DNA of 58,953 bases from Microtetraspora malaysiensis (GTDB taxonomy: Bacteria; Actinomycetota; Actinomycetes; Streptosporangiales; Streptosporangiaceae), in the NCBI RefSeq assembly GCF_001528665.1, contig NZ_BBYJ01000041.1:1-58953 (forward strand), written 5' to 3'. The translations under genes were made by a program, and so were the position numbers. The notes under the pieces were generated by a model. That model saw only the letters and a list, made by a program, of their open reading frames with translations, was not told the origin of the DNA and made no database searches. Positions 1 to 8,237 of the stretch are shown one piece after another. The stretch's first letter is position 1. Every line of letters starts with the position of its first letter.

Positions 1-643
1 CATCGCCACCGGACCACCGGTCACCGCCACGCCGACCCACGTTCTGCTGCCGATCGTCCCGACCGGCACGCTGGGATCCGTTCGACGATGGCTCGTGGAG
101 GGTGGAGCGGCGGCCCTGCCAGATTCCGTCCCAGGCCGACAGGTCGTCACGGTCGTATTCGGGCCACGGCTCGTCCCGACCGGAAAGGGCACCGCCATCG
201 CTTCCGCGGCGCTGCGACCCCTCCCCGCCGTCAGGCTTCTGGTCTTCCGGCGCGTCCGGGAGGCCGAGCAGCCGCCGAGCCCACGAGTGCGTCGTCTCCG
301 GCCCGCCGCGTCGCCCACCCCGCCCGTCGGAGCGCGCCGTGGCGTCCGGCTGGCCGCGCCGCGCAGCTCGCCCCTCGGGGCGGGCCGGGTCGTGTGGGGC
401 GGGATGAGTGACTCCTTCGCGGCCACCGGAGCTGCGGCCGTCATCGAGGAGCCCGGCACTGCGGGCACGGTCGAGGAGCACCGCCCCATAAGAGTCGCCG
501 GAGAAGCGATCCGATCCGATGAACGGCGTATGCCGCCTGGACCCGCCCCGCCGCTGCGGGGATGCGGAAGGCGCGTCGGACGGCCGGGACGGAGGAGCGT
601 CCTCCGGTCGGCGCGACAGCAGTACACCACCCGAAAGCATCAT
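1..643 (-). CDS. Partial low-complexity Arg/Gly/Pro-rich protein, cut by the left edge
   Basis: Reading leftwards from ATG at 643 (a second ATG follows at 640) the frame stays open to position 1, 214 codons without a stop. The sequence AGGGGAGGTGCGAAGAG lies directly before the ATG and is a strong ribosome site, which supports this frame over the several open frames on the other strand. The visible part is hydrophilic and looks disordered: rich in R, G, S, P and D, with one acidic-aromatic patch (WPEYDRDDLSAWDGIW) near residue 165. No membrane segment or known domain is seen. It may be the disordered N-terminal tail of a larger protein whose folded part lies outside the window. I do not recognise the family. 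Confidence 0.5.
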   Translation of the reverse strand, partial: MMLSGGVLLSRRPEDAPPSRPSDAPSASPQRRGGSRRHTPFIGSDRFSGDSYGAVLLDRARSAGLLDDGRSSGGREGVTHPAPHDPARPEGRAARRGQPDATARSDGRGGRRGGPETTHSWARRLLGLPDAPEDQKPDGGEGSQRRGSDGGALSGRDEPWPEYDRDDLSAWDGIWQGRRSTLHEPSSNGSQRAGRDDRQQNVGRRGGDRWSGGD

Positions 644-932
644 CTCTTCGCACCTCCCCTCCCGGCCTGATGGTCGACCCTCTGCGAGGATATCGTTCAT
701 GCGTTCGATAGGCAACTCTAAGTAGTCACGCTTGCACTGTTTGTGAGAACTGTGTACGGCATTCCGTTTGGTGGGTATTCGCGAGGGGCGTCGCCACACT
801 GCCCGAACGGGGCGTGCGGCTGGGGCGCGCGACCATCCGCCGTCAGATCACGCCCAGGGGTGACATCTGTTGTGGGTCCGTCGTGACAAACGGCGCAGGA
901 ACGGCGGGCGCCGGGGGCGAATGCTGAGCCGT

Positions 933-1476
933 ATGACACATGAAGTGGAACTTGCGGTGGCCGTGCGCGGCCTACGGAAGCGCTACGGCGGGTCCGCGCC
1001 GTCGACGGGGTGGACCTGGTGATCGCCCCGAGAGAGGCGGTGGCGCTGCTCGGCCCGAACGGCGCGGGCAAGTCCACCACGGTCGCCCTGATGCTCGGCC
1101 TGGCCTCGCCCGACCCACCTTCGGGCGGCCCGGCTACTTCGCCCGCGCGATGGAGCATGGGGCTTCCGGCTTCGTGGTCAAGGACTCCTCGCCCGAGCAC
1201 CTGGTGGAGACGGTACGGCGGGTGCACGCCGGTCTGCGGGTCGTCGATCCCGCCCTCGCCGCCGAATCGCTGGCCAGCGGGACCGGCCCGCTCACCGCCT
1301 GGGAACGCGACGCGCTGCGCGAGGCCAGGTGTGGCGGCACGGTGAGCGAGATCGCCAAGGCGCTCCACCTGTCGAACGGGACCGTGCGCAACCACCTGTC
1401 CGCCGCCATCGGCAAGACCGGCGCCGCCACCCGCGCCGAGGCCGCCCTCATCGCCGAGGAGTACGGCCGGCTCTGA
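933..1476 (+). pseudogene. Fusion scar: ABC ATPase N-terminus joined to response-regulator C-terminus
   Basis: From ATG 933 the frame encodes the start of a drug-type ABC ATPase (MTHEVELAVAVRGLRKRYGG). A one-base loss near 990 shifts it, and the same protein continues in another frame through the Walker A motif GPNGAGKST (about 1052-1078) to GLASPD. Around 1113-1119 it jumps to the last part of a NarL/LuxR-type response regulator in a third frame (TFGRPGYFARAMEHGASGF onward), with the HTH helix TVSEIAKALHLSNGTVRNHL and a stop at 1474-1476. ABC ATPase, permease, histidine kinase and regulator genes often lie in that order, so a deletion of the middle of such an operon explains the junction. 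No functional product is expected. Confidence 0.8.
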
Positions 1477-1511
1477 GAGGGCGGCGTGGTCCGGATGTGC
1501 TCAGTATGTGC

Positions 1512-2528
1512 TCAGCCGGCGCGTGGGGGCTCTCCGGTCAGTGCCGGTAGGAGGTGTGCTTCTTCGTACGCGAAGTGCTCTTCGAGCTGGGAGGCCAGCC
1601 GCTCCAGTTCGGCCAGGAATGTGGCGGCGTCGTCAGTTCCGATCCGGGAAGGACGGGTGCCGGGAGCGGTCGTGTCGCGGGCTTCGGGGGCCGACGTGGC
1701 GATGGAGGGTTCGCCGGCCTCGGACGTGAGGTTGGCGAGAAGCGCCTGAAGGTCGGTGACGGCCTGGGCCACCAGCCGGTGTTCGCTGCGGATTCGGTCC
1801 AGGGCGGGGGTGAGGTGGGGGAACTGCTTCTCGAAGTCGGCGAACGCCCCGTCCTCATTGGTGTGGTGGCCGTGGAGCGCGTCGCAGAAGAGCAGGCAGT
1901 GCTGGGCGAGCTTCCGGTCCAGACGCTGTCGCGCGGAGCCGTACGGCGCGGCCTGCCCGTTGGCGTGTGGTCCCGCGAAGTAGTCGTCGACTTCTGCGCG
2001 GATCGCGGCGAGGTCCGCGCGCAGGTCGTCGTGGACGCGTACGAGGAACCGGGCGATCGCCTGGTTCCGCTCTTCGCCGGCGCCGGGGGCGGCGCGGGTC
2101 AGCGCGATCACGGGGATGGTGCGCGAGGTGCCGGCCTGATAGGCGGTGAAAGCGGGGTCGCGACGGCATTGGATGTTGTAGATCCGGTCGCGTTCCGCAC
2201 CCTCAAGCGGCTCGGCCGTCGCGGCGTATGTCGCGATCTGGCCGTCTCCTGTGCCGATCTCGACCGTGCAGCGCGGGTCGGCGAGCAGGTTGTGGTGCCA
2301 GTCGGGGTGCTTCGGCCGGCCCGCGTTGGAGCCGAAGACGAAGATCCGGTCGCGATCCCGGAGGTACACCACGGGGTTCGTGCGCGGTCGGCCGCTGCGA
2401 GCGCCGGTGGTGGTCAGGAGCACGAGGGTGGCTCCTTGGAACATGCCGCCCACTCTGCCGCCGTTCGCGCGGAACTCCTCGATGACCTGCCTGTTGAACT
2501 CCGACGGCCCCGGGCGGTGCTCTGTCAT
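1512..2528 (-). CDS. F420-type nitroreductase fused to a hemerythrin domain
   Basis: 338 residues from ATG 2528, with GGAGGGGAC ending five bases before it; upstream in-frame codons lack a ribosome site. Residues about 10-135 match the deazaflavin-dependent nitroreductase family (split-beta-barrel, F420H2-using): GAxLVLLTTTGARSGRPRTNPVVYL, then DWHHNLLADPRCTVEIG. The remainder is a four-helix HHE hemerythrin with His/Glu ligands spread as VHDDL, HGHHTNED, SEHRL and HFAYEEAHLLPAL. The first half should reduce quinone- or nitro-type substrates with F420; the second should bind a di-iron centre. It is cytosolic and divergent from a MarR gene across a palindrome, so it is probably that regulator's target. 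Redox or oxygen sensing is inference. Confidence 0.85.
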   Translation of the reverse strand: MTEHRPGPSEFNRQVIEEFRANGGRVGGMFQGATLVLLTTTGARSGRPRTNPVVYLRDRDRIFVFGSNAGRPKHPDWHHNLLADPRCTVEIGTGDGQIATYAATAEPLEGAERDRIYNIQCRRDPAFTAYQAGTSRTIPVIALTRAAPGAGEERNQAIARFLVRVHDDLRADLAAIRAEVDDYFAGPHANGQAAPYGSARQRLDRKLAQHCLLFCDALHGHHTNEDGAFADFEKQFPHLTPALDRIRSEHRLVAQAVTDLQALLANLTSEAGEPSIATSAPEARDTTAPGTRPSRIGTDDAATFLAELERLASQLEEHFAYEEAHLLPALTGEPPRAG

Positions 2529-2566
2529 GAAACGTCCCCTCCGATAGCATCGGCCGACCAGGAAAA

Positions 2567-2583
2567 TTTGCTTTGAAAGCAAA
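2567..2583. promoter_or_regulatory. 8-1-8 palindrome, candidate MarR operator
   Basis: TTTGCTTT-G-AAAGCAAA is a perfect inverted repeat in the divergent gap between the nitroreductase/hemerythrin gene and the MarR gene. A weaker related site, TTTG-AGTG-CAAA, follows at 2589-2600. Size, symmetry and position 38 bp from each start fit a MarR dimer site controlling both genes. Binding itself is inferred. Confidence 0.6.
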
Positions 2584-2620
2584 ACTTATTTGAGTGCAAA
2601 GCTATTTGGAGGGATCGCGA

Positions 2621-3094
2621 GTGTCAACCGGTAACCCGGGGCGCCGTGGATCCGGCCTGGACGTCGATGCCGCGATCCGGACGCTGCTGTTGGTGATGCC
2701 ACGGATGGTGGGACGTGCGAAGCGGCTCGGGGTCCCGGAGGAGCTGAGATCGTTCGCGCTGGCGCCCCGGCATCTCTCGTTGCTCGCCTACCTGCTCTTC
2801 GACGGGCCGATGAGCGTGAACGAGCTGGCCGCCCGGCTTGAGGTCGCGCCCACGACCGTGAGCCTGATGGTGGGCGAGCTGAGTCGCAAGGGCATCCTGG
2901 AGCGGCGGGAGGACGACGCCGACCGGCGCAGGAAGATCGTCAGCATCGCCGACGAACACCGTCCGGCGATCGACGGCTGGCTGGGGTACGGCGCCACCGC
3001 CTGGCGGAAGGCGCTCGGACCTCTCACGGCCGAGCAGCGGCAGATGTTCGTGGACACCCTGGCCGCCTACGAACGGGAGATCGCCGGCGAGTGA
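2621..3094 (+). CDS. MarR family transcriptional regulator
   Basis: 157 residues, starting at GTG 2621 after GGAGGGATCGCGA; the in-frame ATG 27 bases upstream would overlap the operator region. A winged helix-turn-helix is clear: LSLLAYLLFDGPMSVNELAARL, then VAPTTVSLMVGELSRKGILER and the wing DDADRRRKIVSI. Helices on both sides would form the dimer. It is divergent from the F420 nitroreductase/hemerythrin gene and most likely represses it and itself through the palindrome at 2567-2583. The ligand is unknown. Confidence 0.85.
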   Translation: MSTGNPGRRGSGLDVDAAIRTLLLVMPRMVGRAKRLGVPEELRSFALAPRHLSLLAYLLFDGPMSVNELAARLEVAPTTVSLMVGELSRKGILERREDDADRRRKIVSIADEHRPAIDGWLGYGATAWRKALGPLTAEQRQMFVDTLAAYEREIAGE

Positions 3095-3169
3095 GGTCGC
3101 TCCGGAATCTCTGATCCCCGCGCGGCCGTGGAGTGGAAGATCGCCGTGGAGTGAGGTCGCTCCGGGATG
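3077..3169. repeat. Direct repeat pair, 33 bp offset by 60 bp
   Basis: The end of the MarR gene (3077-3109) is repeated at 3137-3169 with 29 of 33 bases the same (shared core GAGTGAGGTCGCTCCGG). The first copy contains the stop codon. It looks like a small tandem duplication of the gene end; no function is evident. Confidence 0.6.
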
Positions 3170-3226
3170 GCGCGGCTCCGGGGAGGGCGGGCGTGATCTG
3201 CCCCGGGACGGGCGGGGCGAATCGGG

Positions 3227-4246
3227 TCAGGATTCCGGGGGCGGGGCGGTGCTGCCGCGGGGGGTGAGGCGGGCGGTGTCGTCCTCCAGCGGGCCGGGGT
3301 CGGCGCCGTCGATCAGCGCGAGCAGCCGCCGGGCCGCGTGCGCGCCGTACGCGGAGATGTCGCGGCCGAGCGCGGTCAGCGGCGGGCGGACCACCTGGGA
3401 GAGCGGGGAGTCGTCCCAGGCCACGATGGACAGGTCGGCCGGGACGTCGAGCCGCATCTCCTGGGCCACCGACAGCCCGGCCACCGCCATGATGTCGTTG
3501 TCGTAGACGATCGCGGTCGGCCGGTGGGGGGAGCTGAGCAGCCTGCGGGTGGCTCTGGCGCCCTCCTCGCCGGTGTAGTCGGTGTGGACGACTCCGGTCT
3601 CGGCGAGGCCGAGCGCGGCGCAGGCCTCCTCGAACGCCCGGTCGCGGATGGCGGTGTGGACGAGCCGCGGCAGTCCGGCGACGCGCGAGACGCGCCGGTG
3701 GCCGAGCGCGGCGAGGTATTCGACCGTCTCGCGCACGGCGGCGCCGTCGTCGGACCAGACGGGCAGCAGCGAGCCGGCGGCCGAGGGGTGGCCGATCACG
3801 ACGACCGGCATGCCGAGCGCCTCCATCTCCGGGACGCGCGGGTCGGCCACGTGCAGGTCGACGAGGATGGCGCCGTCCACCCGGCCCTCGCCCCACCAGC
3901 GCCGGTAGACGCCCATCTCGGTCTCGTGGTCGCGGACGACCTGCAACATCAGGGCGCACGAGTGGGCGGCCAGCTCGCTCTCGATGCCGCTGATCAGCTC
4001 CATGAAGAACGGCTCCATGCCGAGGAAGCGGGCGGGCCGGCACAGTGCGAGACCCACCGCCTCGGCGCGGGCGCCGTTCAGGGCGCGGGCGGCGCTGTTG
4101 GGCTGCCAGCCGATCTCCTGGGCGATCGCGAGGATGCGCGCCCGGGTCGCCTCCGACACGCCGGGCCGGCCGTTGAGCGCGTAGGAGACCGCGCCCTTGG
4201 AAACCCCGGCCCGCCGTGCGATGTCGGCGATCGTCGGTCTTCTCAC
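3227..4246 (-). CDS. LacI family regulator of the mannoside locus
   Basis: 339 residues from ATG 4246. The N-terminal HTH is typical: PTIADIARRAGVSKGAVSYAL, hinge ARILAIAQEIGWQPNSAARAL with a central leucine for minor-groove insertion. Residues about 60-330 form the periplasmic-binding-protein-like sugar domain. The gene is divergent from the binding protein/permease/ATPase/beta-mannosidase operon, which identifies the likely target and suggests a mannoside inducer. The sequence CTGGACCGGTT occurs both just upstream of this gene (reverse orientation) and before the binding-protein gene, a plausible operator pair. Repression with sugar release is family knowledge. Confidence 0.85.
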   Translation of the reverse strand: MRRPTIADIARRAGVSKGAVSYALNGRPGVSEATRARILAIAQEIGWQPNSAARALNGARAEAVGLALCRPARFLGMEPFFMELISGIESELAAHSCALMLQVVRDHETEMGVYRRWWGEGRVDGAILVDLHVADPRVPEMEALGMPVVVIGHPSAAGSLLPVWSDDGAAVRETVEYLAALGHRRVSRVAGLPRLVHTAIRDRAFEEACAALGLAETGVVHTDYTGEEGARATRRLLSSPHRPTAIVYDNDIMAVAGLSVAQEMRLDVPADLSIVAWDDSPLSQVVRPPLTALGRDISAYGAHAARRLLALIDGADPGPLEDDTARLTPRGSTAPPPES

Positions 4247-4555
4247 GGGTCCCCTTGGTTAACCGGTCCAGTCGGCACGCACTTTACTACATCGGTCCGA
4301 GATGTCTCAGACGCGTCACACCAGCGCCCTGCGGTATTGACACTCCGGACATAGGGAATTTACGGTCGCGGTACTTATCCGGTTCAGCAGGTATTTGGCA
4401 GAGATTCGGCAGGGATTCTGCAGAGCGCTGTACCCAGACGAAAGGCGAGATAGCGAAGGGGGAGCCGCACTATCTGGACCGGTTCATGTCGACATCGGGG
4501 CTCAGCTGTTTCGGTACCTCCACGCGGCCGTCCGCGAGGAGGAAGGAGAATCACG
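4247..4555. promoter_or_regulatory. Divergent control region with paired LacI operator candidates
   Basis: This 309-bp gap separates the LacI gene from the transport operon. An 11-mer, CTGGACCGGTT, occurs at 4474-4484 and in reverse complement at 4261-4271 (AACCGGTCCAG). Both have the central CpG and near-symmetry ACCGGT that LacI-family proteins favour. The first lies next to the LacI start (autoregulation), the second about 70 bp before the binding-protein start. A ribosome site, GAGGAAGGAG, precedes ATG 4556. Confidence 0.55.
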
Positions 4556-6313
4556 ATGCGAAACCGAGTGCGGATCCTGGTTCCGCTCCTCGCGGCCGGC
4601 CTGGTCGCCGCGTGCTCCGGTGGCGGCGGGGCCGGCGAGCCCGCCTCCCAGGCGCCCCCGGGCGCGGACGCCACGGCGCCCCCGGCGGCCGGCGGGGCGT
4701 TCCCGCGGAACGAGACCCTCTACACGAGCGGCACCCAGTGGGGGCCTCCGGCGAACTGGAACCCGCTGCGGGAGTGGGACTTCGCGACCGGCACCAAGGG
4801 CCTGGTCTACGAGACGCTCTTCCTGTACGACCCGGACGCCGACACGTTCACCCCGTGGCTGGCGGAGAGCGGCGAGTGGACGGGGGACAAGGAGTACACG
4901 CTCACGCTGCGGCAGGGCGTCACGTGGTCGGACGGCAAGCCGCTCACCGCCGACGACGTGGTCTTCACCTTCGAGCTGGGCAAGATGGAGACCGTTCCGT
5001 ACCACCCGATGTGGACGTGGTTGAGCGACGCGCGGGCGGTGGACGCCCGGACGGTGAAGTTCACGTTCACCAAGGCCAACTACCAGCAGTGGGCGAACAA
5101 CCTGTACAGCAGGCCGATCCTGCCGAAGCACCTCTGGGAGGGCCGCTCCGAGGACGAGGTGATGAACGGCGCCAACGAGCGGCCGGTCGGCACCGGGCCG
5201 TACACGTACCACTCGCACGACCAGGACCGCATGGTGTGGGTGAAGCGGGACGGCTGGTGGGCGACGAAGGCGCTGGACAAGGAGGTCAAGCCCAAGTACA
5301 TCGTGGACATCGTCAACTCCAGCAACGAGGTCGCGATGGGGCTGCTGCTCCAGAAGGGCCTCGACCTGAGCACCAACTTCCTGCCGGGCGTCGCCAACCT
5401 GGTCAAGGGGAACTTCGGGATCAAGACGTACTATCCCGAGGCGCCGTACATGATGTCGGCCAACACGGCGTGGCTGGTGCCGAACACCACGAAGAAGCCG
5501 CTGGACGACCCGGAGTTCCGCAAGGCGATCGCCTTCTCCGTCGACACGAAGAAGATCGTCGAGAACGTGTACGGGAACCTGGTCAAAGCGTCGAACCCGA
5601 CCGGCCTGCTGCCGCAGTGGGACAAGTACGTCGACCAGGACGTGGTGGGCCGGCTCGGTTTCTCCTACGATCCGGCGCGGGCCAAGAAGCTGCTCGCGGA
5701 CGCGGGATACAAGGACACCGACGGTGACGGCTTCGTCGAGACGCCCGGCGGCGGCAAGATCGCGCTGAAGCTGATGGTCCCGGCCGGGTGGACCGACTGG
5801 ATGGAGGCGAGCCGCGTCATCAGCGCGGGCGCGAAGGCGGTCGGGATCAACGTCGAGCCGGACTTCCCGGACTACAACGCGCTGGTGGACGCCCGCAACT
5901 CCGGCACGTTCGACCTGGTGCTGAACAACGAGAAGCAGCTCGCGAACACGCCGTGGCTGTACTACGACTACCTCTTCCGGACGCCGGTGCGGAAGCTGCA
6001 GACCACGGTGAACTTCGCCCGGTACGAGAACGAGAAGGCGTGGGCGCTCACCCAGCGGCTCGACGGTGTCGGGACGGACGACGTCGAGGGCATGAAGCGG
6101 GTCACCTCCGAGCTCCAGCGGATCCAACTGGAGGACATGCCGGTGATCCCGCTTTGGTACAACGGCCTCTGGTCGCAGACCACCGACGTGGTGTGGAAGA
6201 ACTGGCCGTCCAGCGTCCCTGGCGCGCCCAAGCACGCGCCGACCGTGTGGCGGAACTGGCTGGAGATGGGCGGCGTCCTGATGCTGACCGAGATCCAGCC
6301 GGTGGCCGGCTGA
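4556..6313 (+). CDS. Family-5 (peptide/oligosaccharide type) ABC binding lipoprotein
   Basis: 585 residues with a lipoprotein signal: basic start, hydrophobic core and lipobox ending LVAAC, Cys20, so it is anchored outside the membrane. The mature part is a solute-binding protein of family 5 (Dpp/Opp type), with YTLTLRQGVTWSDGKPLTADDV and the late RIQLEDMPVIPLWYNGLW segment. Family members bind peptides, but several bacteria use them for beta-linked oligosaccharides. Here the operon ends in a beta-mannosidase and carries a LacI regulator, so mannobiose or manno-oligosaccharides are the probable ligands (inference). First gene of the operon, followed by a strong stem-loop. Confidence 0.85.
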   Translation: MRNRVRILVPLLAAGLVAACSGGGGAGEPASQAPPGADATAPPAAGGAFPRNETLYTSGTQWGPPANWNPLREWDFATGTKGLVYETLFLYDPDADTFTPWLAESGEWTGDKEYTLTLRQGVTWSDGKPLTADDVVFTFELGKMETVPYHPMWTWLSDARAVDARTVKFTFTKANYQQWANNLYSRPILPKHLWEGRSEDEVMNGANERPVGTGPYTYHSHDQDRMVWVKRDGWWATKALDKEVKPKYIVDIVNSSNEVAMGLLLQKGLDLSTNFLPGVANLVKGNFGIKTYYPEAPYMMSANTAWLVPNTTKKPLDDPEFRKAIAFSVDTKKIVENVYGNLVKASNPTGLLPQWDKYVDQDVVGRLGFSYDPARAKKLLADAGYKDTDGDGFVETPGGGKIALKLMVPAGWTDWMEASRVISAGAKAVGINVEPDFPDYNALVDARNSGTFDLVLNNEKQLANTPWLYYDYLFRTPVRKLQTTVNFARYENEKAWALTQRLDGVGTDDVEGMKRVTSELQRIQLEDMPVIPLWYNGLWSQTTDVVWKNWPSSVPGAPKHAPTVWRNWLEMGGVLMLTEIQPVAG

Positions 6314-6329
6314 TCTTTCCCGCTCCCCG

Positions 6330-6365
6330 CCCTCACGGAGGGGCTTCCCGCCCCCTCCGTGAGGG
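6330..6365 (+). terminator. Intercistronic stem-loop after the binding-protein gene
   Basis: A perfect 14-bp stem (CCCTCACGGAGGGG pairing with CCCCTCCGTGAGGG) around an 8-base loop lies between the binding-protein stop and the first permease, with no U-run. Such hairpins commonly protect upstream mRNA or partly end transcription, giving more binding protein than permease. Confidence 0.7.
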
Positions 6366-6398
6366 GAGGGGCGCTTACATCGCGACCGGGAGGTCAGT

Positions 6399-7391
6399 TT
6401 GCCCCGATATTTCGGCAGAAAGCTGCTCATCTACGGCCTCACGTTCTTCGTGGCCGTCACGATCAACTGGATGATCCCGCGGTTCATGCCGGGTGACCCG
6501 GTCCAGAGCATGCTCGCCCGGGCCAACATCGCGCAGCCCGAGGCGGTCGAGGCCATGCGGGTCCACTACACCGATCTGTTCGGGTTCGACCTGCCCCTGT
6601 GGAAGCAGTACGCCAACTTCTGGGCCGCGCTCTTCCGGGGTGATCTCGGCATCAGCATCTGGCTCTTCCCCACGCCGGTCGCCGACGTCATCGCCCGGGC
6701 CGTGCCGTACACGCTGGGGCTGCTGCTCCCGGCGGTCCTGCTGAGCTGGGTCGCGGGCAACAGGTTCGGCGCGTTCGCGGCGCGCAGGAAGTGGCTGGAC
6801 AACACGGCGCTGCCGATCGGCTACCTGCTGACCGCGACCCCGTACATGTGGCTGGCGATCCTGCTCGCCTGGGGGCTGGGCGTCGTCGCCGGGGTGCTGC
6901 CGGTCGCCGGGGCGTACAGCTTCGCGATTCAGCCGGAGTGGTCGTGGGACTTCGCCGGCAGCCTGCTCCAGCACTGGCTGCTGCCGTTCGCCTCGCTGTT
7001 CCTGGTGGCGTTCGGCGGGTGGGCGATCGGCATGCGCAACATGATCATCTATGAGCTGGAGGCGGACTACGTCCGCTACCTGCGGTCGCTCGGCGCGTCC
7101 GGGCGGCTGATCCGGCGGTACGCCTTCAGGAACGCGATCCTGCCGCAGGTCACCGGCCTGGCCCTGCAACTCGGCGTTCTGGTGGCCGGCGCCCTGGTTA
7201 CCGAGATCGTCTTCTCCTATCCCGGGCTGGGCCACCTGATCCTCCAGGCGATCCAGAACCAGGACTTCTTCCTGCTCCAGGGGATCTTCCTCTTCATCGT
7301 CGTCGGCGTGCTGATCGCCAACTTCGTCATCGACGTCGCGTACGTCGTGGTCGATCCGCGGACCAGGGTCGGGATGGGAGGGGCCGCGTGA
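6399..7391 (+). CDS. ABC permease, DppB/OppB type
   Basis: 330 residues starting at TTG 6399, preceded by GGGAGGTCA; no ATG or GTG fits better. About six membrane helices, beginning with FFVAVTINWMIPRFMPGDP, the conserved N-terminal region of DppB-like permeases. The EAA-type coupling loop is visible as YVRYLRSLGASGRLIRRYAF followed by RNAILPQVTGLALQLG. It forms the transmembrane channel with the next gene product and couples to the two ATPases. The stop overlaps the next start (GTGA). Confidence 0.88.
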   Translation: MPRYFGRKLLIYGLTFFVAVTINWMIPRFMPGDPVQSMLARANIAQPEAVEAMRVHYTDLFGFDLPLWKQYANFWAALFRGDLGISIWLFPTPVADVIARAVPYTLGLLLPAVLLSWVAGNRFGAFAARRKWLDNTALPIGYLLTATPYMWLAILLAWGLGVVAGVLPVAGAYSFAIQPEWSWDFAGSLLQHWLLPFASLFLVAFGGWAIGMRNMIIYELEADYVRYLRSLGASGRLIRRYAFRNAILPQVTGLALQLGVLVAGALVTEIVFSYPGLGHLILQAIQNQDFFLLQGIFLFIVVGVLIANFVIDVAYVVVDPRTRVGMGGAA

Positions 7392-8236
7392 CCGGCGTCC
7401 GGAACGCGCTGCGTGTCGCGCTGCGCAACGGCAAGCTGGTCGCCGGACTGGCCGTCGTCCTGGCACTGCTGCTGACCGCGCTGGTCGTGCCCGCGACGAT
7501 CGCGTACGGCCCGAACGAGTACGTCGGCCCGGCCGCGGCGCCGCCTTCGGCGGAGTACTGGTTCGGCACCACCACCTTCGGCCAGGACGTCTTCGCCCAG
7601 TTCGCGTACGGCCTGCGCGCCACCTTCCTGGTCGGGCTGCTCGGGGGCGGGCTGGCGGCGGTCATCGGGATGGCGGTCGGGTTCACCGCCGGATATCGGG
7701 GCGGCCTGGTCGACGAGATCCTCAACATGATCACCAACATCGTCCTCGTGCTGCCCGCGCTGGTGGTCCTGCTGATCGTCAACGCGTACCTGGGGGTGCG
7801 CGACGTCGGCGTGCAGGCGCTGTTCATCGGCCTGACCTCGTGGCCCTGGGCGGCGCGGGCGATCCGGGCGCAGACGCTCTCGCTGCGCTCGCGCGACTTC
7901 GTGGACCTGGCCCGGCTCAGCGGGATGCGCACCCCCGGCATCATCGTCAGAGAGATCGCGCCGAACATGAGCTCCTACCTGTTCATGACGTTCATCCTGC
8001 TGTTCGGCGGATCGATCCTGATCGCGGCCTCGCTGGACTTCATCGGGCTTGGGCCGTCCCAGGGCGTCTCCCTCGGGCTGATGCTCAACAACGCGGCCCG
8101 GTGGAGCGCCCTGCACCTCGGCATGTGGTGGTGGTTCGTGCCGCCGGGCGCGGGGATCACGGCCGTCGTCGGCTCTCTCTACGTCGTGAACGTCGGGCTG
8201 GACGAGGTCTTCAACCCCAAGCTGAGGGAGATGTGA
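7388..8236 (+). CDS. ABC permease, DppC/OppC type
   Basis: 282 residues from GTG 7388, overlapping the previous stop by four bases. It starts with a signal-anchor helix and has a DppC-like external segment (YWFGTTTFGQDVFAQFAYG), then further membrane helices. The coupling loop reads RDFVDLARLSGMRTPGIIVR with EIAPNMSSYLF after it. It is the second half of the channel for the mannoside importer. The next gene begins two bases after the stop, so translation is likely coupled. Confidence 0.88.
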   Translation: MTGVRNALRVALRNGKLVAGLAVVLALLLTALVVPATIAYGPNEYVGPAAAPPSAEYWFGTTTFGQDVFAQFAYGLRATFLVGLLGGGLAAVIGMAVGFTAGYRGGLVDEILNMITNIVLVLPALVVLLIVNAYLGVRDVGVQALFIGLTSWPWAARAIRAQTLSLRSRDFVDLARLSGMRTPGIIVREIAPNMSSYLFMTFILLFGGSILIAASLDFIGLGPSQGVSLGLMLNNAARWSALHLGMWWWFVPPGAGITAVVGSLYVVNVGLDEVFNPKLREM

Positions 8237-8237
8237 G

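Noticed and set aside
95-670. 191-codon rightward open frame at the left edge
   Set aside because: It has no ribosome site and an Arg/Pro-rich composition typical of the wrong strand in high-GC DNA; the leftward frame has a strong start signal.
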